In this document: positions 1 through 13,830 of the stretch, piece by piece
Numbering within the stretch: position 1 is the first letter of the stretch
Layout: each line of letters starts with the position of its first letter
Source: Augochlora pura
Lineage: Eukaryota > Arthropoda > Insecta > Hymenoptera > Halictidae
Reading direction: 5' to 3'
Length of the DNA stretch: 64,000 nucleotides
NCBI RefSeq assembly: GCF_028453695.1
Contig: NC_135781.1
Coordinates: 19,157,640-19,221,639 of the forward strand
Translations under genes and position numbers: made by a program
The notes under the pieces: generated by a model
The model's database searches: none
Told to the model about the DNA's origin: nothing
Seen by the model: only the letters and a program-made list of their open reading frames with translations

Positions 1-3000
1 TAAAGCAAACCGTATGCAATACGATGTACTGTATAAATTAATAATGCTTAAGCCTGGCCCTGCAGATAAATAATTACTCTGTTATTATCAAAGTTTCCAC
101 TGCAATTGCAACAGCGCGCTGTATCTTTATTTTAAGCGAGTTATAAACACAATTTTATGACGTGTAATAACGTAAAAATATTTGTCACTTGAATCCAGGA
201 AACTTCAATTATTCAAGTTTAATGAAATGATATTAATGCGTTATGTTATATTATGATATTGTATATTTGATTTCATATTTGATTATATATTCGAGCTTAT
301 ACTTCATTTTATATTTTATTTCATATTTGATCTTAAGTTTCGCTTTATATTTTATTTTGTATTGCATCGCCATTCACAAAATACCGGTATTTTTTGACAC
401 TATCTGTAGAAATAATATGGTCTACATAAAATCAACGTAACATGTTAAAAATCAGATATTTTTCAGTGATGTTTATAATCATACCATCTTTGATTAAAAT
501 TATTTCTGTTTCATAAAACTTAGAACTTAATTTATTTAAAATTAGAAGAATAAGAATCAATTGTTTTCTGTAATATATAAATGACGAATTTTCGTCACGC
601 CGACGAATATGTGTTAAGATAAGACACCGCGAAGACGATTTCCAATTGTCTATCAAGCTGACAGAGCATTTAGCCCGCTTTAATTTCGCGGTACTTTCCT
701 GGGATTTCGCCACTGACAATTGACTTCCAAGCAAACGCGAAATTACGGGCAAACCGGCGTCCAAAAGAAATTTAATTAGTGTCGCTCCGCTTCCGGTAAG
801 TTGAACGGCGCCGTGTGTTCCGCGCGTGCCACGCTATGATGAACAGATGCAACTTCGTTGCATTACTTACGAATGCATCCCACTGGAGGAGCGAAAGGAT
901 CGCGCTTCGGAGGGACCTAATTCGACACGTGAAATTCACCGTCGGCCGAGTCCCGTTTGCGTCAAACAATCCGTCCGAGTTGTTACGAGCGCATTCGAAC
1001 AACTCGGAACAGTGTCTGCCAAATTTTTCGACCCACCAAATCCCTAGAATCGCGCGTCTCCTCGGATGTTTCCCAAATTTCATTAATTTTTCGAGCGTAC
1101 GGTTTTCCTCCCCATTTTGTAGAATAACTTTATAATTTCCCTTCGACAAATGGAGGACATTCACTTAAAGAAATAGGCGTGGTATTAACTTTTTTCGAAT
1201 ATAATTTTATTCGTTTGTACATGAATTTAAGTCGGATATGGTATGTATGCATTGGAGAATTTTATCAAAATTTTCCCGAAATTATTAAATGTATATAATT
1301 CTTTGCTAAATTGAATACTTTAAAATAAATCCTTAAAAGAAGTTCGATTGTATTATCGATTATATTGTCGGTGACGTCTTATTGTTTTATAAATGATATT
1401 GCTGTTGACATTGAATCAGTTTCTGTCTCTTTTTAGTTTCAACAACTATTAACTATGTCGAGATGAATATTATGATTAGGACTGTGTGTGTTACTGAAAA
1501 AGTATCTCGCAAAAAATATAATAAAAATCGAGATGTACATATAGAAAATGAAGCGCAAGTTTACTCTTTCTGTTATCAACTGAAATAAGCTGATGAGAAC
1601 GTAACAGCATACTGGAATCCATTTAAAGTTTTCACTGTGTTATACCTTACGTAATTACGTATTCATGTATGATGCAAATGCATGAAATCTTCAGTCTAGT
1701 AATAAATGTGCTAAACGTGTTTTCAGAATTCATAGAATAAATGACACGCGCATCCGTTACGTAAATTGCAATCAATGAAAACGAATAAAAATCTTGTACA
1801 GAATGTGTAATTGCTTTCGTGTGCCAGTGATCATTTGCGTATTAATGGAAAACAATGATCTATATATATAGACAAAGAAGAATATTTATTCAAAAAATTT
1901 GATTCAATAACGCAAATTGCTATTTTCTCGTATTACTTTCACAGCAAATGATGTAGTTGACAAGTAGTACATGTTCCATTTAAGTAACAAATATTCCGGA
2001 AATTTTTAAATTAAAACAAATCTTTACAGCTTGAACAATTTAATTAAAAATAGCATACTTGTCAAACGACAATCTCATTTTTGTGATATAAAACCTTACT
2101 AGAATCATTAGGAAATAAACAATATTAGAAACGAATAGAAATACATAGTTCGTAAATTGTGTTCGCAATAATTTTAATTATTTTAAGAATTCTTCTCTCA
2201 ACTTCATTATAACTTAGACAGGATATTTTTCAATTTTGATTTAATGTTAACATAACTTTAATAATCTGTAATTATTAAAAATGAAATAGTATTGACGTAC
2301 GTATAAATTTATTCAATAAAAGCAGAAATATTTTAGTTTTTTGTTGTGATAACTCCTTGCATAAAGTTGCGTTCAGTTAAATAGGATACAGACGTACGTT
2401 TCTTTGAAAATAAACCGTAAAGCAATAGGTTAGGAAGAAAAGGAAATATTGAGCTCCAGAAGCGCAGTATTTGAATTCGTAGTATTTTTGGCTCGTGAAG
2501 GCGGAATTATCTCTTTATGGAGATAAAATTAGTTTCTATACTGCGGGGGCGGTCTGATCTGTATTCCTTGGACACGGTCCGCCGCGTCTCGATAATCGAT
2601 GTGGAAAACGAACGCAGTAGAAGAACGGGATCGGTTTTATTCCGCCTCGACGGACGAAATAAGAGGACAGGCTGCGGTTCGACCACGTGGTCAAGCTAGT
2701 TAAAATACGAAAACCGCGAAGGGGTGGGCGCGGCACCCCCGGAGAATCCGTACGGAACGAACCGATGACAATAAATTCAGTGAAAGATACGATACCGAAT
2801 TAGATAGGATCATGGTTTAAACATCGTTTTGTAATTGCGGCGAGTTACAGCGGTTGCTGAATCCAGTGAAATCTCTGCCGACTGTGTCCCATTTCGCAGG
2901 ATCTGGGAAGAATAGACCGTAAGAATAAGATGGCTGGGAATTTTGGTTCCATTCTTCCTGGGTCGGATACCGCTGGCTCTGTTCGCATTGAAACTATTGC

Positions 3001-3415
3001 AGACAGTTTGCTATAATTCCGTGAGAATTTCTTAATGTTCTTCCCATTGAGGAAAATTAATCTGCAAGATTCCGAAAGCCAAATTGTGAGTAGTTACGCA
3101 GTTAAGCGCGCAATAATTTTGCAAAAATTCTTTTCTTTGTTCTAGCAACATTTTTACGTATATAGTCTATATAATTTGTGGAAACGAAGTCTGTGTAATC
3201 GTAAAGAACGTTCAAAATAGTTCAGAAAAAGTCACCGAAGCTCAGACAATTAATTGTAGAATATCTATTTTGAAAAAATATGTAAGAAGTTTTTAATACC
3301 TTTAATGGAATTTAATTTAAATAAAATGTCGAAAGGTAAAGAGTCAATGTTTATAAATTAATATATAACACTTGCTATAATTTTATAAAAATTTCTTTAT
3401 ATTGCTCATCACTGC
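1..3415. other. Gene-free stretch upstream of the antiporter exon
   Basis: AT-rich DNA with no exon I can recognise. It holds one GC-richer patch at about 600-1060, where overlapping frames on both strands are open for 100-130 codons. It also holds a smaller GC-rich patch at about 2500-2760. Neither translates into a known domain. The rest is low-complexity AT sequence. It is either an upstream intron of the antiporter gene or intergenic DNA; the sequence does not decide which. Confidence 0.5.
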
Positions 3416-3417
3416 AC

Positions 3418-3554
3418 TACAGACTTCGTGCATTTATGACAAATACAAATAGATCAGATAAAAGCAGACGAAATAGTTAAAGAATAAAAATACTGCTGTA
3501 TTATTTCCAACTTAATAAAATGATTTTTATTTTACCCAAACATCCGCAGTATTA
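3418..3554. mobile_element. Short family-B MITE (degenerate)
   Basis: The left end reads CAGACTTCGTGCATTTATG and the right end reads CATCCGCAGTATTAA. These are diverged inverted copies of the family-B terminus GACTGCGGATTTTGTGCATT seen at 55241. The element is only about 135 bp long and has no coding capacity. TA lies next to the left end and near the right end. This is a weaker copy than the one at 55239-55635, and the exact ends are uncertain. Confidence 0.4.
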
Positions 3555-6500
3555 ATAACAGGTAAAAATATTAAAAATAAATAAAAATATTTGCAACAGC
3601 AAGAAAAAATTATAATGCTTCAGAAATTAATCATCACGTTACGAAAACTATTTATATAAATTATTATTATTATTATTACAAAAATGTCGAGTATAGGTTC
3701 AGAAATCAAAATAATAATTTGTTAAATAATGTCGACCTTCTGTAAGAAAATTCAAGAACGTTTCCATTTAATTTTACAGGATCGATGTAATCGTGCACCG
3801 ATGCGTTACAAGTCGACCGGTCTGAAACTCAAAGGGTCGTGTCCATTTTCCTCGAATTAGATGGGATTAAAGTTCGAACAACGTTTCGTAATTACAGAAG
3901 ATTACACCGGTGGCTGGACTTAACTAGATCTTTATCGATGGAGTTTACCGCGCAACGACATTGTATCCAAGCTATTAGGGCCCTTAACCTAATCCGATGC
4001 CTGCAACCAGTGTTTGTTTCGTCAAATCGAAAAATAAAGTGCTGGAGCTTTGTCAAAGAGCTTTACAAGACTTTTAAGATGTGTTACGATGTCGCGAAGT
4101 AATTAGGAGAAACGCGAGCGCAAAGGCGTGTAATTATTGCACTTCCAATGCACCGGATACTCGCACACGTTTCGCGAACCTACAATTTCTGCAGTCAAGT
4201 GCATAAGCCGACCCAATAAGAGTACTTGTTTACTGCATACGTGCGCTCTTATTCGTTGCTTGCCATAAATTACTACAGAAATTTGTCCGCGATTCTGGCG
4301 ATGAATTCTCTATGTTATTTGAAGGTAGAAGTTTCAATTAATTACTAGATTATGGACCTTTGTGTAAGTTCTTATTTTAATTATTTATTTTCCGAGTAGA
4401 AGAATTGACCAATATTTCACATCGACCAGAAAGTTCCTTATGATAAATTCAGAACAGTAACACAATATACTTTCATCGAGGTGCTGATTTTCTCGTATTT
4501 TACAAACTTGAATATACCATAAATGCTTAGAGTATCGCAGTCTGTTAATTATTGTATTATTAAATTCTTCGAGAGAGTTCGATTTCTTTTGAATCGTTAT
4601 ATAGAAAAGCAGTGATTCCACTTTTTACAATGAGCACAAGTTTTTTAAGAATTAATCAAATTTTATTATATATAAATGAATTACTTTTATGCGACTTATC
4701 ATTAAATATGTTTGCCTTGAGGGATTAAATGTAGTTTACCATTAACCCTAGAATGAATCCCTTCCATTCTTCGTATAAGTGACATCGCGGAATTGTGGAT
4801 GAATTAAAATAAAATCTTAATAATCAAAATACTACTTATTATTTCCAAAATATAAAATATGAAGTACAAGATGAGTTAGGAGAACAAAGAATACCTCAAT
4901 GTTTTAGTATTTATTCACACATTTGTAGACAATTTAAAAATATTATGGGCTCGACGGCAACCCCACGTGGTTTTTCAAATCATGTGTGCATATAATACAG
5001 AACTGTTACCGTTATTTTTTCAGTTCAAACTGCAATAAATTTAACAGAATTGAGTACATTTGTTTGTCCATATACTTTATCTAATAAATATTTAACAGTT
5101 ATTGATCGTTCATATCAGGTGACCAACTTTCTTTGGAAATTTTGTAACCATTTTTTACCAGATATTTTACTTCTTTTTAGTTTTATTTGCATTTAACTTT
5201 CATTATAATTTCAAAATATTTGAATTTATATACACTTACAGAGCTACACTTACAGAGGTACACTTACATAAGCATAATTGTTTATCAGTTACCTCACGTA
5301 GTTGATTCATTACAACAGAAATGCTTCTACTTTCGACAAGATTTCGTAACAAGGTATTCCACCGTATAAAAATTTAGCCTAATTTCGCTGCACTCGTTCG
5401 CATCCATCTATTAGAAAATGATTTGACAACGATGTACACGATCTTCGAATAACTCTGTTCTTTCTTACGACGGAGTCTTCCGACTTCACGATTTATCACT
5501 TCCCGTAAACTTCTTTGGGGCGCTATTGGCTGAGCGAGCAAATGCACCGACTGCATCCTCAAGTTCACGTGACACGGTAAATAGACTCTTTAGCTCACGG
5601 AAAACCCATTTCGTGAAGGGGTCACACCATCTGGTGCACCAGCGAAGAATAGACCAGTCAATCTTTTGAAAATCAAAGCGCACTCCGCTGTACAACCTGC
5701 AACGAATTTTCTCCCGACAGTCTCCGCGAAGAGAAACTATCCCTACTGGCATCTCCTTGCTGGAAATTCGTGCTTTTAGAGCCCGTTAAACTGTCCCAAC
5801 TGGAAATTCAGCTAGCACGGTGTCTGCTGTACATTGACTATTGATAAAACAATTAACGACATCCGGCAGTATTGTATCAGGTTCGTGCACACGAACTAGT
5901 CAAAGAAACTTTTACAAACAAAACAAAATCCAACATTTCATGCATTAAACTAATATTTAAATAAATAACCTCCTCTGAAATATTATTGTTCCAACTTCTT
6001 AATTTGTCTTATCTTCAATTTTATTTCAAGAAATACTTTAATCAACGAAGTTTCAATCATCTGTTTCCAGAGATATTTTCACCATTTTAAATCAATTATT
6101 CAATTTATGTACATTATGATCGATTTAAAACATTAACATGTAATTAACACATTAATTTCATCGATATTTTTTTGCGAAACTTCAATGAAGAAATGATGCA
6201 TTTATATCACACACAGACTTTTTAATTCTTCGTTAAGCAGAGAGTATGTACATGCATTTTATTTCGAATATATTATAAGTAAAAAGGAAGGAATAAAAAT
6301 CATATTATAAAACGTATTGATATTATTCATAACCATGTGGAATTAAAAAATAGTATAATTTAGAATTTTTATTTGTTACATTCCCATTTCAATTCCTACA
6401 GGAATAACAAATCAATATTTTATCGAATGAAAGTACATTCGATTACCACGAATAAATCTGTAGCGTTACACGAATAAGATTTTCTTCGTTTCAAAGTATC

Positions 6501-8841
6501 ATGTTATGACGATAGTGGATTTTTTAAAAATTAACAAATTATTTTAAAAACATTTATTTGATTTTAGCACGAAATAAAGTTCGTTATTTAAAACAAAAAT
6601 AATAAACTGATGAGACGATTTCTTACTTCAAGTTATTATTTTGTGTGCTGTATTTATATGAAATTAAAATATTATTCCGGACCGATATATTCGAATTTTA
6701 ACTGAAAAAAATTGGTTAATAAAAAAAAAACCAATTAATTAGTTAAGTTGATGCTCTACTTGAAGCGACTATTTTCTGTTACATTCGAAATAAAATGTAG
6801 CAGAGACTGTCACGGGACGAACGTGGACGGACGATCGATATTTTTCAAAAGCGTTTCTACCGCATGCATTTTGACGAGTGACCGAGTAGTTAGAACATTT
6901 GCTAGAGACGGGAGGATGCAGCCCTGCTTAATGATAAGCACAGAAATAGTAGGGAGAATAGGTGAAAGAGATGGGGGCCTAGAAGGGAGGACTTAAATAA
7001 TTCAGTTTAGAAAATGGGGTGGAAGCTGTTTGAAGAGTGCAAAGGCCATTCCCAGAAATGTGATATTCATGAGGCGAAAGATCTAGACGTGGCTTTTTGT
7101 TTATTTCTTGGCCAGTTGTGGAACAAGCCAGTCTCGGTGATGAAATTGAATACTCTGTGCAAAGTATGTCGGGTAATTCGCATTATTACTCGCGATACTC
7201 GGAAACTGTTACACCCCGATTTTGATGAAACTTTGCGGAATTCTGGAACAGTCCGAAGTACGAGTAATAGTTAACAGCTCGGTGCGACGCTAATTTTCCA
7301 GATACAGTTCTGAATTTGAATTCATTTTGTAGCACAGACACCGAGCAACGTAGTTGCAAGTTTTGTCAATTTTTAACTAAGTTCGAGCAGGGTTGAACAA
7401 GGTGTTTTCAAAGAAACTATATTATCCACGGAGAAATTCGGTGTGGAAATTTCGACACATTATTGGATAGCAAAAAAGGTGGTAGTTAATAACAAGAAAT
7501 ATTTTACAATAGACTGCATTTTCCCTATTAATATGAAAAGGAGATTAACACAATCGTATACGTGACATCCGACGTAAAAGTTAGTAAATGCAGATGTCGT
7601 GTTTCTGTCAATAATAAACGAACAGAAATTCTAATACATATTTTCGAGATCCTTATTTTATAAATAATTATAAAGTTAATAAAATAATGACTTAAAACAC
7701 CTATAATTTCGCATATACTATATTGTACAAACCTAATTAATATTTTATATCACGCCTATGTCAAAGAACTTGTCCATTTTAATTTTTTAACAAGAAACTA
7801 ATTTAGAAAAACCGCAGACTCTGCATTTTGTAAACAAATATATAAGGAACAAATTGATTCCTGAAACTTCCAATAATTTCACATATACGACACTATAGCG
7901 ACCTACTTAAAATTTTATATTACACGCATGTTAAGGAAACTTTATATTTTTTTCTGCGAGGATGTAATAATATAGAAAAATTGCTAAATTGTTAAAACTG
8001 TATTTTATAAAGAAATATAAAAACGATAGAGCGGTGACTTAAACCCCTGCTAATTTCGGAAACACTGCGTCTTTGATTTTCGATTCTGATGTCGACCGGA
8101 AAAGCGATCAATTCGTCGTGAGACGATCCGCGCTCATTACGGAAGTGATTTATAGCAAGAACGCGGAGTACTTTGGTTCGAATACCTTCCTCACAGCGTG
8201 CGACACGAACCGCTGACCAGCTGGAACGTTTACCAAGGGACTTCTTTCCGAGCGACACCGTTTGATTCCGGTTGGTCGAGAATCAGGGTAGTCGGCGGAC
8301 TTAAATCCCGCACGAGCTATCATGGTTCGATAGGTTTTCGGTGCACCGAGGAATCGGTTCCCCGTTGTCGTCGGCCAGTGTCGTTAGATTATCCCCCACT
8401 TCTCCTTTTGCCCCTTCCCAATTCCCCCTCCCTCCCCACCACAATTCTCTTTCCCTTCGATTCCGCCGAATAGCCTGGCAGATTATTTTCACTGGCCTTA
8501 AAGTAACCTTCGAGTAAACCGATTGCACTCGGCAATCAAACTTTTGTGCGAAAGTAAGGGACAGTCAGGGGAAATGGGGTGGGTGAATTATTTTCCGGAA
8601 TGATTCGAAATCCGAGATAGAGACGTCCTAAAACATGTACTAGGAATTTTAAAATTACTTCCAGTAATTTCAATTTCATCCCATAATTTCTTGAATATTG
8701 TTACTTCGATTTTTAAGCATTTTAATTTATCAGTTCACGTTTGTGTTCTGTTATTATTTCGACTTTCAAACTTGTTTTTTCATTAGAGTTGTCTTTTATT
8801 ATATATTTGATGTTTATTTTTTGTTACGTTGCAAGCATACA
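3555..8841. other. Gene-free stretch, mostly AT-rich
   Basis: No supported exon. A (TTA)6 microsatellite lies just upstream of the last part of this interval's neighbour region at 3660-3678. GC-richer patches occur at about 3790-4240, 5380-5830, 6790-7270 and 8040-8600, each with short open frames on both strands but no recognisable protein. A half family-B end may occur near 4348. A diverged duplication is listed separately at 7695-8045. Confidence 0.5.
7695..8045. repeat. Diverged tandem duplication, about 170-bp unit
   Basis: Two adjacent blocks align by eye. In the first, AATTTCGCATATAC at about 7706 is followed by a run ending in TATCACGCC. In the second, AATTTCACATATACGACAC at about 7876 is followed by TATTACACGC. 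Both then run into GTCAAAGAACTT or GTTAAGGAAACTT and later a TATAA-rich segment. The start of a third unit may be at 8043 (CTGCTAATTTCGGAAACAC). Heavily decayed and non-coding. Confidence 0.4.
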
Positions 8842-9252
8842 TACAGTGGGGAGCAAAATTGAGTCAACACTTTTAAAATTGTATAAGTTTTCTAACACAG
8901 GACTAAATGACTTGCATTTTTCTGTAAATATTAGAGAGACTAATTCACTGTCGTTGAAATACATTTCTTTTTAATTCTACTATTATTTGGAAAAACCTGT
9001 CGTTTTTTCATTATTTTATCTGAATCTATAATGAAAATTTAAAAAATGCATTTATTTCTCGATAACTTATACACATGTTGAAAATTTCATAAAAATCGGT
9101 TGACGGATAATCAAGTTACAGCCACTGAAATGTGAAAGATTACCTGTTTTTGATAGAAATTGTCCTTCTAACATTTACAGGAAAATTTAAGTTATTTAGA
9201 TGAGTTTTAAGAATGTTATACTATTTTTAATCAATTTTGTTCTCTATTGTAT
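8842..9252. mobile_element. Family-A MITE, Tc1/mariner type (copy A1)
   Basis: A non-autonomous element of about 407 bp flanked by TA on both sides. The left end is CAGTGGGGAGCAAAATTGAG. The right end (TCAATTTTGTTCTCTATTG) is its inverted copy with a few changes. The inverted similarity extends roughly 85 bp inward and includes the shared core AAATGACTTGCATTTTTCTG. No transposase is encoded. TA target duplication and a CAGTG start are typical of the Tc1/mariner superfamily. Three more copies occur at 47740, 49799 and 58832. Confidence 0.8.
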
Positions 9253-9864
9253 CTTCGAAAATTTTAATTTCGTTCCACAATTTTAGTTATTTAATGTATT
9301 ATTATTTTGTTTTTGAAATGCTACATTTATTCATTTATTAATGCTTTACACCGGATAATTTATTTAGCATATGATTTTTATGTATACAAATATTCAATAT
9401 TACTGTTTATTTTACTTTTGTCTTGTATTGGTGCTTGTGAAATGTTAGGAACAATTAGGGACCACATTTTGAACAAGTTTTTCAAATATTTATTTAAAAT
9501 ATAATGACTTTTCAATCGATATGCAGTGGCAATATAATATTACGTGGCCTAATGATTGTAATTTTCTTAAGTATTCTTTATTGCATGCCAGTATTGACTC
9601 TGCAATAAATTCAATTGTTCATTAGAACATTAAGCGCTCTGAAACAATGATGTTGCAACATTTAATTGGGTACTGATCGTTTAATTAGCCATAATGTGAA
9701 ACGAGCCAGGGTTCAATATCTCTAGAACGTTTATTTTTCATTAATTTGTTGTTCAATATTTCATTGTCATTTGCTAGTATCGTGCAGCATTGAATATTAA
9801 TTGTGCATACATTACCACTTAATATTTAAACCAGTAATTCATTTAATATCGTTGTTTGTTACAG
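9253..9864. other. Non-coding DNA leading to the antiporter exon
   Basis: About 610 bp of AT-rich sequence with no recognisable element. It ends in a T-rich stretch and the acceptor TTGTTTGTTACAG immediately before the exon at 9865, so at least its 3' part is intron. Confidence 0.55.
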
Positions 9865-10065
9865 GGCATTCCAACTTTAATTATCGCTATTTCGGGAATC
9901 GATGATGCAGCATCTGTCGCGATTCATGGGATTCTGAAGAGCATCATGTTTTCCCATGAGGCGCTGTGGTATCAAATCCTTCAGGGCCCCATTTCTATCA
10001 TCGGCGGATTTGGATTCGGTGTTCTGTGGGGATGGCTGGCCAAATATGTTCCGGAAAAGGGTGAC
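9865..10065 (+). CDS. SLC9B: SLC9B/NHA-type Na+/H+ antiporter, internal exon with the Asp-Asp motif
   Basis: This internal exon of 67 codons belongs to a cation/proton antiporter of the CPA2 group (animal NHA1/NHA2, SLC9B). These are multi-pass membrane proteins that exchange Na+ or Li+ for H+. The translation begins GIPTLIIAISGIDDAASVAI, a membrane helix. The DD pair at exon residues 13-14 matches the family's paired aspartates that bind cation and proton. A second hydrophobic stretch (IIGGFGFGVLWGWLA, residues 45-59) follows, then a polar loop (YVPEKGD). The exon is bounded by TTGTTTGTTACAG on the left and GTGAGT on the right, both in phase 0. An ATG frame can be drawn from 9856, but that would start inside the acceptor, so the ATG is not a real start. 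The next exon is 34.4 kb downstream at 44446. Earlier exons were not found. Whether it is the NHA1 or NHA2 paralogue cannot be told. Confidence 0.92.
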
Positions 10066-10801
10066 GTGAGTAGAAATAACCTTTCATTAATAATGGGACA
10101 GTGAAATATCTTGCTTTCGTTTTAATTTAAATATCGCATGCAATAAACGTTAATACTTTGACAGCCAATTGGGCACTCTCAAAAATTCCATATAATCAAA
10201 GCAATTTATTCTATGAAATAAATATTGGCACGTTAAAAATTTTAATTTAAAATCCATGCTTTCAATTATATATACTTTTATTATATACTGAATATAATAT
10301 ATTATATACATATATGAATGATGTGAAAGTGAACGTACTAATAGAAACATCAAATATATGTTCATGGTGAATTCTGTAACAATCAATGAAGGCAGGGTCA
10401 ATTTAGACCCATAATACTTACATATATAGAGTCTCTTGAAAGATTTTCAGTTTGTTTAATTTATGTATCCTCTGCTTTTATAGTAAATCTAATTTTATTA
10501 GTGCCAATAATATAAATTATATAATTAGATTATCTGTTTAATTAGGCTGCTATACAAATTTTGTTTAAATTCTTCCACTTCGTATCAATAATTTTTCTCA
10601 GAGATCAAAATAGTTATTTAACTGTTTAATAGATTGAAGCACGGACTGTAGAACTTCTTTTAGGAACATTTTCACATTAAACGAATATTATAATGAAAAC
10701 AGATAAAAGGCATATTTGATAGTAAAAGTATTAGTTGAAAGAAAATGTCTAAAACATAAAAACAAAAATTTGTAACAGAAATCGATATCTTCACATCGAC
10801 A
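10066..10801. other. Intron sequence without recognised features
   Basis: AT-rich DNA just after the exon, with a local TA-rich run at about 10260-10320. I see no repeat ends, islands or exons. Confidence 0.5.
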
Positions 10802-11038
10802 TTAACCACTTAGCTGCGTCGATATATTTTGAAGATAAATTTTATTACGCGTTTCATCGATCATACTGAATGTAGATTTTTTGATAATTGTTCTAGAATT
10901 ATCCTAAAGTGTGCGAAATTTATGACTATGTTATCATAAGCATTGTGACATAAATCGTAGATGAAATATTTTTATTTTATTATAAAATTGTCATTTCGTT
11001 ATGACGTGTATACACGTTATACGCAGTTAACAGGTTAA
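10802..11038. mobile_element. Family-D MITE, piggyBac type (237 bp)
   Basis: TTAA is present at both ends. The left terminus reads TTAACCACTTAGCTGCGTCG. The right terminus, read on the other strand, is TTAACCTGTTAACTGCGTAT. About 14 of the first 17 bases match. A TTAA target with a terminus starting CCNNTT is typical of piggyBac-derived non-autonomous elements. No open frame of note lies inside. Its size is close to the other TTAA elements at 20920, 52617 and 53591. Confidence 0.65.
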
Positions 11039-13020
11039 AAACGTTCTCTGTTATTTTTACATAAATAATATGCAATTCAACGGTTGCTTGTATTTCTCCG
11101 TTGGGACTAATTTTAATAAACTTAGTAATTCAATTCGTTCTAACGAATTTTTACTATACTGATTCTGGAGTATGTATAATGTATATTTCGAAAACTCATT
11201 TTCAAGAACCTCCCAGGGGTAACATTTCTTTCCATAACAATTCCCCAGAAAGAGATATTTCCTCAAACGAAGCACATAAATTCGAATAAAATTTGATTAA
11301 AAGTGAAGAATAATTTACTTTGCGACGCGAATGTTCAAAAAGAATCTTCATCGCTTATCAGGCATTGGAAAAATTATTTTAATGTGCAATTAGTAGATCT
11401 CAAAGTGCTGCATAAAATGCAATCAAGTTTATTAGAATGATTGCAGAAATACAAAAGCTTCGACAACTATGTCTGCATAATCGTAATTTTACAAGATATA
11501 TTTACAAGATATATTACTAGATATATTTATTATAAAATAATATACACTATATTATTTTACAATAAATTAGTAGCTCAGAACGCACGGTATATTAGAAGCT
11601 ACATACGTATTAGTATTCAACCCTTTGGAACTCTATAAATTCGTTCAGTGGGTCATATCGACTAGACATCGATACCGAAGTCCGATTATGTTTAAGAAGG
11701 CTCGCTGCCAAATCCTCGAAAATGTCTCATCACCCGCAGCCAGTCTAATAGGTCTTTTAACGCTGTTGGCCTTGTTCGTTGCAGTGTTAATTGCGCTTCA
11801 CGAGGCGTGTAATTCCTGTCGTGTTGGATTTATCGATGGGAACGGAACTCCTTTCTTTACTTTACCCCTTCGCTTTCATTCTCTGTTCATTTTTCTGCAA
11901 CGATTTCTCTAGTCATAATATTCTGTTAAGCGCGACAGTTCCTCATTTACATTCGGAGCTTATTCCTTCATTTACTGAGGATCCCTTTGCGAAAGATAAA
12001 TTCCCTTGATTAATTGAAAGGATCGGAGGCTAAATGGAAATTAATTTCTACCTTCAATAATTCTGACCTCTCAGAATTACTTCAGTGTTCTTCCTCTAAA
12101 GATTTTATTGCCCGTCCTATTTACAGAATATACAAGCGAATGTTTCTATTTCTTATCTCTCATTTTTTATATCTTATTCTAATTTCAAGGTATCCTGCGG
12201 TGTCTGAAATTTTCACATTTGCTTCCGTTTAAACGAAATTATCCATTCCAACGCAAGTTAAAAAGTAAAAATTAATTTATTTAATGGTAGTTACACTTTT
12301 TCGCGTGATAAATTTATTTCTCGTAAATATGGGAAATTTAATATTGAATTTAATCTTTCGAAATACACAGGTGATTTATTACAGAAGCCAATTAATTGTA
12401 ATTAACTCCCCTTACTTCTATATAAATCGTTTATATTAGATATCGGAAATTCCTTCAACTACATCTATTAGTAATCAAATTAAATATTTATTTGTTTCGA
12501 TATTGATTAATCTTTTACATAAATCCTGTATACATAATAGTTTTAAATATTAAATTAAACGGTATTATTACTTATTCATTTTCATGTGCATAATACGCCA
12601 GTAATAATTCTGCTCTGTTTGTCTGATTTAATATTACAAAGCAAGTTTACGAAAACCATGTAAATTATCTCCAAACTAATCGAATTTTTTATTTTGTGAA
12701 GGAAGAAGGAGCAACACATTCGAATAATTCAGCTTAGCCTTCTTAAGATCTTCCTAAAGTCATGCGAAAATAATAAGAATAATAACGTTTCTTTCTAGGA
12801 TATAATCCCTTATGCCATTACATGAAAGTAACAACAGTAATAATTTAAAAATTATTATTCTAAAATTCATGTCTTAATCAATACCTTAAAAGGAATTTAA
12901 TGAAGCAATTAGTTCATTTCGCTACTATCTCCTACTGTTTATTTTGCAGAATTAACGAACTCGTGAAAAGAGCAGCTCGCACACCTCAATAATTTACATT
13001 AGAATTCGGAATATTAATTC
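11039..13020. other. Intron sequence without recognised features
   Basis: About 2 kb of AT-rich DNA. Short frames of 60-95 codons occur but are not conserved-looking and show no domains. A slightly GC-richer stretch lies at 11640-12010. Confidence 0.45.
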
Positions 13021-13830
13021 TAACCAGGATTTCACTGCCGCGCGACAGTAGACAGCGAATAATCCGAGTTCCGCTGTCTCTTCCAGGAAGGACTATACTA
13101 CTTCCCAAGTAGTTATAGTGGCCGCACGGCGGAACGTTTCAAGCCTGGCGATCCCAATAGGCCGTATAATTAATGCTAAGCCACCAGCAGCGGCACAATG
13201 CCTCGAATTCGCAGCAAACCGAAGCTATCGATAACGACGAAACTTTTTCCAATTAGATCTGTTCAGTCGGTCAAACGGCAACAAAACGGGGACGGGTCGC
13301 GTCGGTAGATATCCATGGCGAGCAGCAGCCGGTCGTTGCTTAAAAAAAGAAAGAAAAAAGAAACGATTGTTGTTCGTTCTCCATTCATCATTTACCGAAT
13401 GCCGGCCATTCCCGTGATTCACGATGCCTTAACGGTTGACCCCGCCGTCCCGGGCGCAATAAAAGGCAACGCTGTTGGCAGAGCGCCCCCTTGGCTGTTT
13501 AACGCCGCCCAGCACCTTCGACGCAACCCTGGCAGACCGTTTTGATACAATACGACCGGCAATTGTCCGTTACAAGCCGGTTATGTAGAAACGCAGCCGG
13601 AGTCGTTGGTTCTTTTCTCGTCGGGCCGCGGCGGAACGCTCCGAATGGCCCTCGACAAAGATTGCGCCATTGCTTTATTGTGTTCGGTCGAGTCCGCGAT
13701 TCGTTTCGCCAGGAAACGGTAACAGGCTGCCGCGAGAACGGTAATTGGAACAATTGAAACTGTCTCCGTGCTTGCCTTTCCTTACGAAGACACTCGTGCT
13801 TACGCTTTTCCGCGTTGACGTACACCGGAC
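13021..13830. other. GC-rich, CpG-rich island in the intron
   Basis: Base composition rises sharply and CpG is frequent (for example CGGCCGCGGCGG-like clusters at about 13620-13640). Frames of 60-108 codons are open on both strands over the same bases. That is expected of GC-rich DNA with few stop codons and is not evidence of a gene. It could be a conserved regulatory element or an unannotated exon; I recognise no protein. Confidence 0.4.

Noticed and set aside
772..1164. 130-codon minus frame overlapping 106- and 73-codon plus frames
   Set aside because: All lie in one GC-richer patch and are open together on both strands. None shows a domain, membrane helix or splice context, so composition explains them.
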